A stretch of DNA of 37,474 nt from Rhodobacteraceae bacterium UBA2776 (GCA_002352425.1 DEIK01000055.1:13420-50893); one strand, 5' to 3'. Positions 1-7,873 are shown, counted from the stretch's first letter. Numbers and translations: made by a program. Notes: generated from the letters alone by a model not told the origin.

Positions 1-68
1 ATGTCATCGAACACAGCCTTAACACGTGGGTTTGATTCCGGGTCTTTTGGGGGCTGAACTGCAGACAT
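1..68 (-). CDS. 5' end of a minus-strand gene, possibly carboxymuconolactone decarboxylase-like (partial)
   Basis: An ATG at 68 (read leftwards) opens a frame that stays open to the window edge. It encodes 22 residues starting MSAVQPPKDPESNPRVKAVF. A good Shine-Dalgarno (AGGAGA on the minus strand, 75-80) sits six bases before the ATG, which is why I accept it as a real start. Only 19 bases separate it from the stop of the FkbM methyltransferase, so it is probably the last visible member of the leuB-led operon. The short N-terminus (DPESNPRVKAVFDD) resembles the start of carboxymuconolactone decarboxylase / AhpD-like proteins, but 22 residues are too few to assign a function. The family call is a recollection-based guess. 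Confidence 0.5.
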   Translation of the reverse strand, partial: MSAVQPPKDPESNPRVKAVFDD

Positions 69-87
69 GTCGGGTCTCCTTTTTGGG

Positions 88-945
88 TTAGTCTGTGGTG
101 CCAATCAAGTCTTGAATATTTTTGTCCTTGTCCAAAAACAAATAGTTGCGCGAGGCCGCTTGGGCCGCGGGGTCATCATTCAGCCGGACAATATCGTCCC
201 ATTCAAGGCGGGGCATATTGCCTGTGGCCGAATAGACGGCATAGCCCGCGTCCATCATCATTTTGAACGTGTCCATAAAGCGCACGGTGCCAGCATCTAC
301 GGGGCCGCCATCGCCGATGACTTCAATGAACCAGACGGGTTTGTTGTGGGCATTGATCAGGCCAGCTGCCCCTTTTAGGGCGTGATACTCAAACCCTTCA
401 ACGTCCATCAGCACAAACATGGTTTGGCCATCAGGTGCCGGATGCACCAATGTTTCCAGCCGCACCACAGGGACAGTTTGTTTCAGGTTCACGGGGTTGT
501 TGGCCCAGCCTTTGACCACCGAAGCTCCGGTGCCAACGCCGTAGATATCAATGAAACCCGTGACCTCGCCTGCTGCCACAGGCAACACGGTGATACTTTC
601 ACCCCAGCCGTTTGCGGCCATGTTTTGCGCGATGTAGGTAACGTTTGATGGCACCGGCTCAACGGCGATGGTTTTGATGCCTTTTTGTTGGGCAAAGCAG
701 CAATAATACCCCGAGTTGGCCCCGACATTCAGGAACAGGTCGACCGAGTCAAACAACTGATTGACCAAGGCGGTTTCTTCGGGCTCAAACGTGCCGTCCT
801 GCATGCCGACAAGGCCGTTAAACTTGAACCCGTGAACGGTCATTACAGCGTCCTTGGCCAAACGACGCCGCGCAATGCGTGAACGGTTCCATGTGCGAAA
901 CCGATCAACGACCGCCCCGGGGGATGACATTTTTTGCTCACTCAT
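88..945 (-). CDS. FkbM family SAM-dependent methyltransferase
   Basis: This 285-residue protein should transfer a methyl group from S-adenosylmethionine, in this family usually to a hydroxyl of a sugar or polyketide-like acceptor. The SAM-binding motif I is visible at about residues 71-80 (FLNVGANSGY) and is followed by AVEP near residue 96. The FkbM hallmark MDVEGFEYHALKG lies in the C-terminal half. There is no signal peptide, so it is cytoplasmic. It starts 26 bases after the stop of the GT8 glycosyltransferase and has a GGAG ribosome site. The pairing suggests that the two act on the same surface glycan (capsule, LPS or exopolysaccharide). The acceptor cannot be read from the sequence. 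Confidence 0.88.
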   Translation of the reverse strand: MSEQKMSSPGAVVDRFRTWNRSRIARRRLAKDAVMTVHGFKFNGLVGMQDGTFEPEETALVNQLFDSVDLFLNVGANSGYYCCFAQQKGIKTIAVEPVPSNVTYIAQNMAANGWGESITVLPVAAGEVTGFIDIYGVGTGASVVKGWANNPVNLKQTVPVVRLETLVHPAPDGQTMFVLMDVEGFEYHALKGAAGLINAHNKPVWFIEVIGDGGPVDAGTVRFMDTFKMMMDAGYAVYSATGNMPRLEWDDIVRLNDDPAAQAASRNYLFLDKDKNIQDLIGTTD

Positions 946-971
946 TCGGGGTCTCCGCGATTGGGTTCGGG

Positions 972-1943
972 TTACAATTTGATGTCAAAGTCATGGTCAA
1001 ACCTGTCCATTTTCGGCACGAAACGCCGCAGGTCAGTAATGTGTTTGAGGAAATAGCGCAGATGCCCGCGTTTGTTGCTAGAGGGGCGCGCACAGGGCGG
1101 CATGGCCGCGAAAAGATCGGGGAAATGGACCTTGAAAAAGGCGCGGTAAGCGTCAGAATATTTCGCAGGATATTCCCCGTTCAAATGGTTCCACGCTTTG
1201 CGTCGCCCGACAAAATGCAGGATCGCGGGGTTGAATAATTCGGTGAAGTAAACCGTTCTAAAATTGTAGTTCCAATTCCAGATTGGTGGCAATTCGGCCC
1301 AGCCGCCCTTTAGCACAGCATTGATGATACTTTGGTCCAGATAGACCTTATCGCCGCCCGCCAATTCAAGGATCAGATCGCTCATTTGATCGCCAAGCCC
1401 AGCCGCATTGAACCGCGCGGTGTCGATCAGCATCAGGCCAGAGTTCAAAACCCGAAAATAGTCAAACCCCAGATCCCGCATATCTTTGGGGGTGAAATAG
1501 TTGCGCCGAAACTGGATCGGAACACGGCAAGCGGCCACCGCGTGATCGCCAATATCGGCTGTGATTAACTGGGACAGATCACCGCGCAGATAAAACATAT
1601 CGCAATCCAGATAGAGCATACGCGCGTAATCTGCCGCCAAAAACTCCGGCGCGAAAATACGCAAGAAGGCGGCAATGCTGATGTGCCCCTGTGCGGGCAG
1701 CTTTTCAGCCAACTCTATATGGGTGAATTTGCAAATCCGGATGCCGTGCTGATCAATCAGCGGGTGCGGCGCGATGTCATCTTGTGTGAGCAGGCAAAAA
1801 TCAAAGTCCCTCTTCGGGTGCGCGGCTGCGATCTGGTCAATGAAAAACAGCGCGTAGGGAACAAAATTCTGGTCAGCCGCCAATACGATTGTGTTGGCAT
1901 GTATCGCGTCGCGGCTGAACTCGATCTTGTTCCCTGAAGCCAT
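972..1943 (-). CDS. Glycosyltransferase family 8 (GT-A fold, LPS galactosyl/glucosyltransferase type)
   Basis: This 323-residue cytoplasmic glycosyltransferase would move a hexose from a nucleotide sugar to a glycan acceptor. The N-terminus (IVLAADQNFVPYALFFIDQI, about 19-38) is the nucleotide-binding start typical of GT8. The metal-binding DxD is DCD at 113-115 within MLYLDCDMFYLRG. YLDQSIIN and the C-terminal ILHFVGRRKAWN (the family's HxxGxxKPW-type motif, with A for P) complete the signature. Its ATG overlaps the leuB stop by one base (TAATG at 1941-1945), so translation is probably coupled to leuB. The donor and acceptor sugars are unknown. With the next gene (FkbM) it suggests a small surface-glycan module attached to a leucine gene. 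Confidence 0.9.
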   Translation of the reverse strand: MASGNKIEFSRDAIHANTIVLAADQNFVPYALFFIDQIAAAHPKRDFDFCLLTQDDIAPHPLIDQHGIRICKFTHIELAEKLPAQGHISIAAFLRIFAPEFLAADYARMLYLDCDMFYLRGDLSQLITADIGDHAVAACRVPIQFRRNYFTPKDMRDLGFDYFRVLNSGLMLIDTARFNAAGLGDQMSDLILELAGGDKVYLDQSIINAVLKGGWAELPPIWNWNYNFRTVYFTELFNPAILHFVGRRKAWNHLNGEYPAKYSDAYRAFFKVHFPDLFAAMPPCARPSSNKRGHLRYFLKHITDLRRFVPKMDRFDHDFDIKL

Positions 1944-3052
1944 TACAGGCTGGCGTCCAGCGCCGCAATCACCGCATCGCCCATTTCGCTGGTGCTGGCT
2001 GGTGTTGTGTCGCCAGCCTGCATCAAATCGGCCGTGCGCACACCGTCGGCCAGCACTTTTTCAACGGCTGATTCTAGACGATCGGCTTCGGCGCCCTCGT
2101 CATAGGAATAGCGCAGCGCCATCGCAAAGCTGAGGATACAGGCGCAAGGATTTGCCTTGGCCTGACCCGTGATGTCAGGGGCGGAACCGTGGACCGGTTC
2201 ATACATCGCCTTGGGGCGGCCGTTGGCCATTGGCACACCAAGGCTGGCCGAGGGCAACATGCCCAAGGAGCCGGTCAACATCGCAGCCACGTCCGACAGC
2301 ATATCGCCAAACAGGTTGTCCGTGACGATCACGTCGAACTGTTTGGGCGCGCGCACCAGCTGCATTCCGCCATTGTCGGCGTACATATGTGTCAGTTCGA
2401 CTTCGGGGTATTCATTGTCGTGGACCCATTGAACCTCTTCACGCCACAGAATACCGCTCTCCATCACATTGGCTTTTTCCATCGAGCAAACGCGGTTGTT
2501 GCGTTTTTTGGCCAGCTCGAACGCAGAGCGCGCGACGCGGCGGATTTCGTCCGTGGTGTAACGCTGGGTATTGACGCCAACGCGACCACCCTCATTGTCA
2601 TCCATGATGCCGCGAGGTTCGCCGAAATAGACACCTGATGTCAGTTCGCGCACGATCATGATATCGAGGCCTGAAACGATTTCAGTTTTCAGCGAGGAAA
2701 AATCTGCCAACGCGTCAAAACATTGCGCGGGGCGCAGGTTGGCGAACAGGTCCATTTCCTTGCGAAGACGCAGCAAGCCGCGTTCGGGTTTCACCGAAAA
2801 ATCCAGATCATCATAGGCCGGGCCACCAACAGCGCCCAACAGGACAGCATCGACTTCTTGGGCGTGGGCCATGGTTTCGTCGGTCAAAGGCACACCGTGT
2901 TTATCGTATGCTGCACCGCCAACAAGGTCTTCGGTCACGTTGATTTTCAGGTCGCGTTTCGCGCCAAACCAGTCGATGATTTTTCTGACTTCGACCATGA
3001 CTTCGGGGCCAATGCCGTCACCGGCAAGAATTAGTAAAGAAGGGGTGCTCAT
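1943..3052 (-). CDS. leuB: 3-isopropylmalate dehydrogenase
   Basis: LeuB oxidises and decarboxylates (2R,3S)-3-isopropylmalate to 2-oxoisocaproate with NAD+, the third step of leucine biosynthesis. The 369-residue length is normal. Recognisable motifs are the N-terminal LLILAGDGIGPEVM, the substrate arginine loops around FANLRPAQ and MIVRELTSGVYFGEP, the metal-binding DNLFGDMLSDVAAM, and the NAD-binding MYEPVHGSAPDI. It lies 59 bases downstream of the LysR gene on the same strand and heads a coupled run with GT8 and FkbM. leuC and leuD lie upstream on the same strand, about 4 kb away, separated by four other genes. The call is firm. Confidence 0.98.
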   Translation of the reverse strand: MSTPSLLILAGDGIGPEVMVEVRKIIDWFGAKRDLKINVTEDLVGGAAYDKHGVPLTDETMAHAQEVDAVLLGAVGGPAYDDLDFSVKPERGLLRLRKEMDLFANLRPAQCFDALADFSSLKTEIVSGLDIMIVRELTSGVYFGEPRGIMDDNEGGRVGVNTQRYTTDEIRRVARSAFELAKKRNNRVCSMEKANVMESGILWREEVQWVHDNEYPEVELTHMYADNGGMQLVRAPKQFDVIVTDNLFGDMLSDVAAMLTGSLGMLPSASLGVPMANGRPKAMYEPVHGSAPDITGQAKANPCACILSFAMALRYSYDEGAEADRLESAVEKVLADGVRTADLMQAGDTTPASTSEMGDAVIAALDASL

Positions 3053-3111
3053 GTGATATGCGTCCTTGATGAAATTGGGTTGTTACCCCGTAGCCTTTTG
3101 GCGGGGGGTGG

Positions 3112-4011
3112 TCAAGAAACGAAGGCGGGAATTTCGTCTGCCAGCATGTCCCAAACCCGCCTGATACGCGGTGTTTGCTGCATGGCCTGATGGGCTGTCA
3201 GCCAAACGGGCAGGGAGGGGATTGGCACGTCCTGCAAGATTTGCTCGACGCTGGGATCGCGTTGACCGACATGGGTTTGGGAAAACCCGATGCCGCAGCC
3301 CGCCCGCACCAGCTCCCAATAGGTCACGGCCTCGTCACAGCGGGTTTTGAACCAATCGCGTTTTGCATCCAGCCCCATTTGGCGCATGCCACGCAAGATT
3401 TGCTCATCCCGATCAAAACCAACCAGATCGTGGGTGTTGAAAATGTCCTCGATGGTGTCGGGTCGGCCTTTGCGGTCCAGATAGTTGGTCGAGGCAAACA
3501 TCCCTAGCGGCAGATCACACAGGTGGCGGGTGATGATGTCCAGCTGGGTGGGGCGGTACATTCGTAGTGCGATGTCGGCTTCGCGAAACAGCAGGTTTTC
3601 GCTGGCGTCATTCGGGATCAGATCAAGGCTGATTTCCGGGTAGGCGAGGCGCAGTTTCGCGATAATGGGCGGCAGTATAAAATTTGCAACGAAAACGCTG
3701 GCGGTGATGCGAACGGTGCCAGCGGTGCTTTGTGCGCGCCCTGCCGCGGCAAGCGATACCTGCATCGCGGCATCGTGCATGGCCCGTGCGGGCGCGAGCA
3801 GTTCGGTACCAATATCGGTGAGGGCAAAACCGCGTGGTTGGCGGTGAAAAAGGGTGACGCCCAGTTGTGTTTCGATCTGTTTGATCCGGCGGCCAAGGGT
3901 GGGTTGGCTTGTCCCCAGTTTGCGCGCCGCGCCTGACAACGAGCCTTCGTCGGCCACCGCAAGAAAGGATTGCAGCAGGGACCAGTCAAGAGAGCTAAGT
4001 GTCTTATCCAT
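3112..4011 (-). CDS. LysR family transcriptional regulator
   Basis: A 299-residue LysR-type regulator. The N-terminal winged helix-turn-helix is clear at about residues 8-65 (LLQSFLAVADEGSLSGAARK, then TSQPTLGRRIKQIE, LGVTLFHR). The remainder is the periplasmic-binding-protein-like effector domain. It is transcribed divergently from the epimerase-like gene with a 95-base gap, the usual arrangement when a LysR protein controls its neighbour. The start codon has no good Shine-Dalgarno and lies inside a short inverted repeat (4010-4023). The effector is unknown. The gene, with its divergent partner, sits between members of the leucine cluster and may have been inserted there. Confidence 0.93.
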   Translation of the reverse strand: MDKTLSSLDWSLLQSFLAVADEGSLSGAARKLGTSQPTLGRRIKQIETQLGVTLFHRQPRGFALTDIGTELLAPARAMHDAAMQVSLAAAGRAQSTAGTVRITASVFVANFILPPIIAKLRLAYPEISLDLIPNDASENLLFREADIALRMYRPTQLDIITRHLCDLPLGMFASTNYLDRKGRPDTIEDIFNTHDLVGFDRDEQILRGMRQMGLDAKRDWFKTRCDEAVTYWELVRAGCGIGFSQTHVGQRDPSVEQILQDVPIPSLPVWLTAHQAMQQTPRIRRVWDMLADEIPAFVS

Positions 4012-4023
4012 TCATTTATGAAT
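4010..4023. promoter_or_regulatory. Inverted repeat over the LysR start codon, possible autoregulatory site
   Basis: ATTCAT and ATGAAT are perfect inverted arms separated by two bases. The left arm overlaps the ATG of the LysR gene (4009-4011). The 95-base divergent gap is AT-rich compared with the flanking genes. A LysR protein bound here could block its own expression. This is inferred from position only, and AT-rich palindromes of this size also occur by chance. Confidence 0.3.
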
Positions 4024-4106
4024 ACACGGCCCACATAATTAGGCAATTCCTATAAGTTATTGATTGAGGGATAATGGGAAAAATATTGCTCAAAAGGAAC
4101 CAACCA

Positions 4107-5012
4107 ATGTCGAAAACTGTATTGATCCTTGGTGCCAAAGGCAGGTTTGGCCGCCATGCCTGCACTGCATTTAAGTCCCGAAACTGGGAGGTGCGCAGAC
4201 TTGATCGAACCAAGGATGATTTGAGCAAAGCCGCCGCCGGTGTGGATGTAATCGTTAACGCTTGGAATCCCCCGTACCCCGATTGGGCCGCGCAGGTGCC
4301 AAAGCTGACCGCACAGGTGATTGACGCGGCCAAGGCCAGCGGAGCGACAGTGATCATTCCGGGCAACGTATATAACTATGGAGCCGATGCCCCCGCCCTT
4401 TATGACGCGGACACCCCACACCGCGCCCAAAACCCGCTGGGGCGGATACGCATTGATCTGGAGGGCGCGTACCGTGCTTCAAATGTGCGCGTGATCATTG
4501 TTCGGGCAGGTGATTTCATGGATACCCAAGCCTCGGGCAACTGGTTTGACATGATGATCCCAAAGCTGGCCAAAGGGCGTTTCACTTACCCTGGAAACCC
4601 TGACATTGTGCATGCGTGGGCGTGGTTGCCTGATCTGACATTGGCCGCAGTCGAGTTGGCCGAGATGCGTGCAGATTTGCCTGTTTTTGCTGATGTGCCT
4701 TTCCCGGGGTACGCCCTGACTGGCAATGAATTATGTACAGCGATTGGCAACTGTTTGGGTCGCCCGATCGCCCTAAAGAAAATGAACTGGCTGCCGCTGA
4801 AAATTGCCCGCCCGTTTTGGCCGCTGGCGCGGCATTTGTTGGAAATGCGTTATCTGTGGAACAAACCCCACCAGATCGACGGCGAGAAATTCGAAACCCT
4901 GTTGCCCGATTTCAAAATGACACGGCTGGCCGATGCACTGCCTCTAGCGCTAGGGGATTACGTCGACCCAGACAAGGTGGTGGCGCGAGGCAAGAGTGCC
5001 GTCCACGTTTAG
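4107..5012 (+). CDS. NAD(P)-dependent epimerase/dehydratase family protein (extended SDR)
   Basis: This is a 301-residue Rossmann-fold protein. The nucleotide-binding glycines are G9, G12 and G15 in LILGAKGRFGRH. It lacks the full active-site context of sugar epimerases but has NVYNYG near the usual YxxxK region. Such atypical extended SDRs are often reductases or NAD(P)-sensing proteins. I chose the ATG at 4107 because AAAGGA lies about eight bases before it; an in-frame ATG at 4074 would add 11 unlikely residues. It is divergent from the LysR gene and probably its target. Its last 63 bases overlap, tail to tail, the end of the EEP phosphohydrolase gene. The substrate is unknown. Confidence 0.85.
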   Translation: MSKTVLILGAKGRFGRHACTAFKSRNWEVRRLDRTKDDLSKAAAGVDVIVNAWNPPYPDWAAQVPKLTAQVIDAAKASGATVIIPGNVYNYGADAPALYDADTPHRAQNPLGRIRIDLEGAYRASNVRVIIVRAGDFMDTQASGNWFDMMIPKLAKGRFTYPGNPDIVHAWAWLPDLTLAAVELAEMRADLPVFADVPFPGYALTGNELCTAIGNCLGRPIALKKMNWLPLKIARPFWPLARHLLEMRYLWNKPHQIDGEKFETLLPDFKMTRLADALPLALGDYVDPDKVVARGKSAVHV

Positions 5013-6197
5013 CAGGGCTGCGTTGGGGTCATGCGCTTTGGGCCAAAACACACCCGAGGCGCGGACCTTTAAATCACTGGAGGGCAGCACGTAATCCACC
5101 CGCATATTGCCTGGACCTGACTCGTCGCGCCAATCCGCAGTGTCCAGCGCAGGATCACTTTCATGAGTTGCGTTCGCGCCACCTTGAATATGCGTTGCCT
5201 CCACCGCACCTTGGCTGGTCGGCGTGACATCCTGCACCCTTGGATGCGCCAGCAATCCGCGGATTGCTTTGCTGCGACCGTCGCCGTCAAACGGGTCCAG
5301 ATTGGCGTCGCCTAGAATTACAAAGGGCGCGCCATCGGGCTGCGCGGCCAACTCCCCGTCCAGATAGGCCGCCCAGAACCGCACCTCGTCATGGTTGCGT
5401 TTGCCGTTGCGGTCTTCATCCCCGTCAAACACTGGCGGCGAGGCGTGAAATGCCATCAGGTTTAGCGTGCTGCCCTCAACGGTGATCGGCACCACCCAAT
5501 GTCCGGTGGTGGACAGCCGTTGCGCGGCTTGCGCCTTGGCTGTGGGGAAGGGCTTGCCATCGACTTGTGGCAACAATGCCTCTGGGAAATCCACCCAGCG
5601 CAAGGCTGAAAAGTCTTGAACGTCGGTTTCAGAAAACGGCAGCCGCGATAGAATCGCCATGCCACCTTGGCCTGCGAATTTGCCGTAGCCCTGCGCGTCG
5701 CGTGGCCCACCTGTTTGCCCGTCGCCATCCATATCTAACCCCGTGTCCATGCCGGTGTTTGGCCGCAGGGCAAAACGGTGCGGATAGGGGGTGGTTTGTT
5801 CGGACAACAGGTCAGCAAAGGCATTCAGGGCCGTGTTGTTGTAGTCATAGTCAAACCCGTTCAACAACAGAATGTCAGGGGAAATATATGCGATGACGCC
5901 AAGCACAGCCTGAACCTGCGCATCCTTGCCCGATTGAATGTCACGCAACAAAAGCCCCGGTCCCCGGCGCTCTAATTCGGTGTTGTAGGTGGCAATGCGG
6001 ATAGGCTCGGTTGTCGTTTCAGCCTGCGTGACCCCACCCAGAGCCAGCCCGCAAATCAGGCTGGCAAAAATCCATTTTGTTCTGCGATGGCGCAGGACTG
6101 CTTGCGCTTTTCTGCGATCATCGACGCGATCCGGCCCATGGCGATGCCGCGCATAAACAGACTTGAAGGTAAAAATGCCCATGCCGCCATTGTCCAC
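4950..6197 (-). CDS. Exported endonuclease/exonuclease/phosphatase (EEP) family protein; start uncertain
   Basis: The mature part shows the EEP (DNase I-like) pattern: IRIATYNTEL near the start, GDANLDPFDGDG in the middle and a C-terminal SRHHLVWVDV. A signal peptide-like stretch (RRTKWIFASLICGLALGG, then TQA-ETT) places it in the periplasm or outside. The start is a problem. The frame's only ATGs, at 6197 and 6182, put 30 or more residues before the hydrophobic segment and overlap the upstream membrane-protein gene by about 130 bases. A CTG at 6095 would give a conventional signal peptide. The usual metal-binding glutamate (LQE) appears as LLLNGFD, and the usual SDH reads SRH, so the catalytic site may be altered. 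The 3' end overlaps the convergent epimerase gene by 63 bases. The substrate is unknown. Confidence 0.85.
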   Translation of the reverse strand: MDNGGMGIFTFKSVYARHRHGPDRVDDRRKAQAVLRHRRTKWIFASLICGLALGGVTQAETTTEPIRIATYNTELERRGPGLLLRDIQSGKDAQVQAVLGVIAYISPDILLLNGFDYDYNNTALNAFADLLSEQTTPYPHRFALRPNTGMDTGLDMDGDGQTGGPRDAQGYGKFAGQGGMAILSRLPFSETDVQDFSALRWVDFPEALLPQVDGKPFPTAKAQAAQRLSTTGHWVVPITVEGSTLNLMAFHASPPVFDGDEDRNGKRNHDEVRFWAAYLDGELAAQPDGAPFVILGDANLDPFDGDGRSKAIRGLLAHPRVQDVTPTSQGAVEATHIQGGANATHESDPALDTADWRDESGPGNMRVDYVLPSSDLKVRASGVFWPKAHDPNAALLNVDGTLASRHHLVWVDVIP

Positions 6198-7021
6198 ACC
6201 ATCGTCTGCGGAGAATCAAGCGTAATCGGATCAAACACGTTCGCACCGGCCTTAATGACGGCGGGTGACAGGAATGGTAACAAGAAACCAAGAGCAATAT
6301 TAAACCGCGCGTCACGATATAGGCGTTCAACTACATCGCCGCCTGCGGTCGGATCGAACGTGGGCAAGTTCACCCAAACATTGAAGGGTTTGCTATACGA
6401 GGGCCAGCCCTGCAAGCGTAGCAAAATAACGAAAACAGCCAATCCAATCAGCGAGACCAGATAGCTGATACCAGCGGTTGTGCGCACCAAAATCAGGCTT
6501 TGCACGCTGGCGTCATCTGGCAGCATCAACACCACCAACCGCACGGGGCTATAGGGGAAGTCGATGGCCTGTCCGATCAATGATCCGGTGGCCTCGATAA
6601 ATAGGGTTAGGGTTGTCGGGTCTGTCTGGCCACGAAACACCACGGACAAAAAGAAAACAGTCAAAAACAGCGAGACATAGCGCACACGATTGAAAGGGGG
6701 CGCGTCACGGAATTCGACCAAGCTTGGATAGACCGAATAGTATTCGACAAAGGTCAGGAAGCCGCCGAATATGGCAACCAATGAAACGATTTGAATTGAA
6801 TCCGGGTTCATGCCGGGCAGCAGCAATGCGGGCGTTGCCACCAACACCACAATCAACATTGCGCGAACAAACGCGCCTATAAGCCGTGTAATCACTGCTC
6901 TGTTACCCTTAATTCGGTCGGATGCGATGCTCTGCCGCGCCCTTTTCCCAAACATTTTCCGCACATTATGGCGGCTTGCCTCAATCTTGCCCAATTTTTG
7001 CCTTCTTTCACTTTTCAGCAC
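6056..7021 (-). CDS. Conserved integral membrane protein of unknown function
   Basis: This 321-residue protein has a basic N-terminal tail of about 45 residues (KSERRQKLGK, RHNVRK). Several hydrophobic segments follow: MLIVVLVATPALLL, IVSLVAIFGGFLTF, YVSLFLTVFFLSVVF, SYLVSLIGLAVFVILL, IALGFLLPFLSPAVI and a tryptophan-rich segment near the C-terminus. I know of no enzymatic motif in it. It lies between leuD and the EEP gene on the same strand, downstream of the leuD terminator, so it probably has its own promoter in 7022-7099. Similar proteins exist near leuD in related bacteria, as far as I recall, but the function is not known to me. Inner-membrane location is inferred from the hydrophobic segments. 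Confidence 0.75.
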   Translation of the reverse strand: MLKSERRQKLGKIEASRHNVRKMFGKRARQSIASDRIKGNRAVITRLIGAFVRAMLIVVLVATPALLLPGMNPDSIQIVSLVAIFGGFLTFVEYYSVYPSLVEFRDAPPFNRVRYVSLFLTVFFLSVVFRGQTDPTTLTLFIEATGSLIGQAIDFPYSPVRLVVLMLPDDASVQSLILVRTTAGISYLVSLIGLAVFVILLRLQGWPSYSKPFNVWVNLPTFDPTAGGDVVERLYRDARFNIALGFLLPFLSPAVIKAGANVFDPITLDSPQTMVWTMAAWAFLPSSLFMRGIAMGRIASMIAEKRKQSCAIAEQNGFLPA

Positions 7022-7099
7022 AAGTCATGGTTAACAATATGTAAAAGTTTGGGGCAATTTCATGGAAGAACTGGTGCGACTTTGCATCAAATTAGCAGC

Positions 7100-7127
7100 A
7101 AAAAAGGGCCCGACCATCGCCGGACCC
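7100..7127 (-). terminator. Rho-independent terminator after leuD
   Basis: Read on the minus strand, GGGTCCG (7127-7121) pairs with CGGGCCC (7112-7106) in a seven-base-pair stem that includes one G-U pair. The loop is eight bases, and a run of T follows immediately (A's at 7100-7105 on the plus strand). It starts 50 bases past the leuD stop, which fits the end of a leuC-leuD transcript. Confidence 0.8.
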
Positions 7128-7176
7128 CATATATAGTGGGTGTCATTTTTTTGACCGCTAGTTTTTTAGATGAATC

Positions 7177-7782
7177 TTAGACCCATGGGCGATCAGAGGC
7201 CGACATTGTTTCGAATTTGGAAATTGAATCGGCTTTCTGCATGGTCAGGCCAATATCGTCCAAACCTTCCAGCAAACACTGCTTTTTAAAAGCATCCACA
7301 TTAAAATTGATCACGTCACCATCCGAAGTGGTGATTTCCTGGGCTTCAAGATCAACCGACATGCGGGCGTTGGCACCTTTTTGGGCATCCTTCATCAGAA
7401 TGTCGACTTGCTCTTGGGGCAGGACGATCGGCAGGATGCCATTCTTAAAGCAATTGCTAAAGAAGATGTCGGCAAAGCTGGTCGAAATCACACAGGTGAT
7501 GCCGAAATCTTTGATCGCCCAAGGCGCGTGTTCGCGAGACGAGCCACAACCAAAGTTGTCACCCGCCACCAAAATCGCGGTTTCACGGTAGGCGGGTTTG
7601 TTCAGCACGAAGTCAGGGTTTTCACTGCCGTCTTCGTTATAGCGCATCTCGTCAAACAGGTTCTTGCCAAGGCCAGAGCGCTTGATTGTTTTCAAAAATA
7701 GCTTTGGGATGATCATATCGGTGTCGATATTGACCAGTGGCATCGGGGCGGCGATGCCCGTCAGTTTGTTGAATTTGTCCAT
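7177..7782 (-). CDS. leuD: 3-isopropylmalate dehydratase small subunit
   Basis: LeuD is the small (swivel-domain) subunit that joins LeuC to form isopropylmalate isomerase, which converts 2-isopropylmalate to 3-isopropylmalate. The 201-residue product starts MDKFNKLTGIAAPMPLVNID, the family's standard N-terminus. I chose the ATG at 7782 for this reason and because AGAAAGGA lies upstream of it; an in-frame ATG at 7809 falls within the intergenic hairpin. The signature GDNFGCGSSREHAPWAI is present. The gene follows leuC by 91 bases, nearly all of which is an inverted repeat, and a terminator lies just downstream. Confidence 0.98.
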   Translation of the reverse strand: MDKFNKLTGIAAPMPLVNIDTDMIIPKLFLKTIKRSGLGKNLFDEMRYNEDGSENPDFVLNKPAYRETAILVAGDNFGCGSSREHAPWAIKDFGITCVISTSFADIFFSNCFKNGILPIVLPQEQVDILMKDAQKGANARMSVDLEAQEITTSDGDVINFNVDAFKKQCLLEGLDDIGLTMQKADSISKFETMSASDRPWV

Positions 7783-7798
7783 TTTGGTATCCTTTCTC

Positions 7799-7873
7799 GG
7801 TCCGCTCATTAAGCCTTACGGCTTTCTTCGCTCGGCGAACGAAGAAAGCTCGTAAGAGATTGATGAGTGGCCC
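7799..7873. repeat. Long imperfect inverted repeat filling the leuC-leuD gap
   Basis: The core is a perfect 16-base-pair stem, 7815-7830 with 7840-7856, carrying one bulged base (7850) and a nine-base loop. Pairing continues outward: CTCAT at 7805-7809 pairs with ATGAG at 7863-7867, and GG at 7799-7800 pairs with CC at 7872-7873, with a few wobbles, mismatches and one bulge. There is no T-run on either side, so it is not an ordinary terminator. It would fold in the leuC-leuD mRNA between the leuC stop (7874) and the leuD ribosome site. Possible roles are mRNA processing or stability, or expression balance between the subunits; it could also be a small dispersed palindromic element. Confidence 0.8.

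Noticed and set aside
3085..3108. GC-rich hairpin between the LysR gene and leuB
   Set aside because: CCCC-GCC-TTTT-GGC-GGGG symmetry is present, but with a bulge and no T-run on the minus strand, so I cannot support a terminator there.
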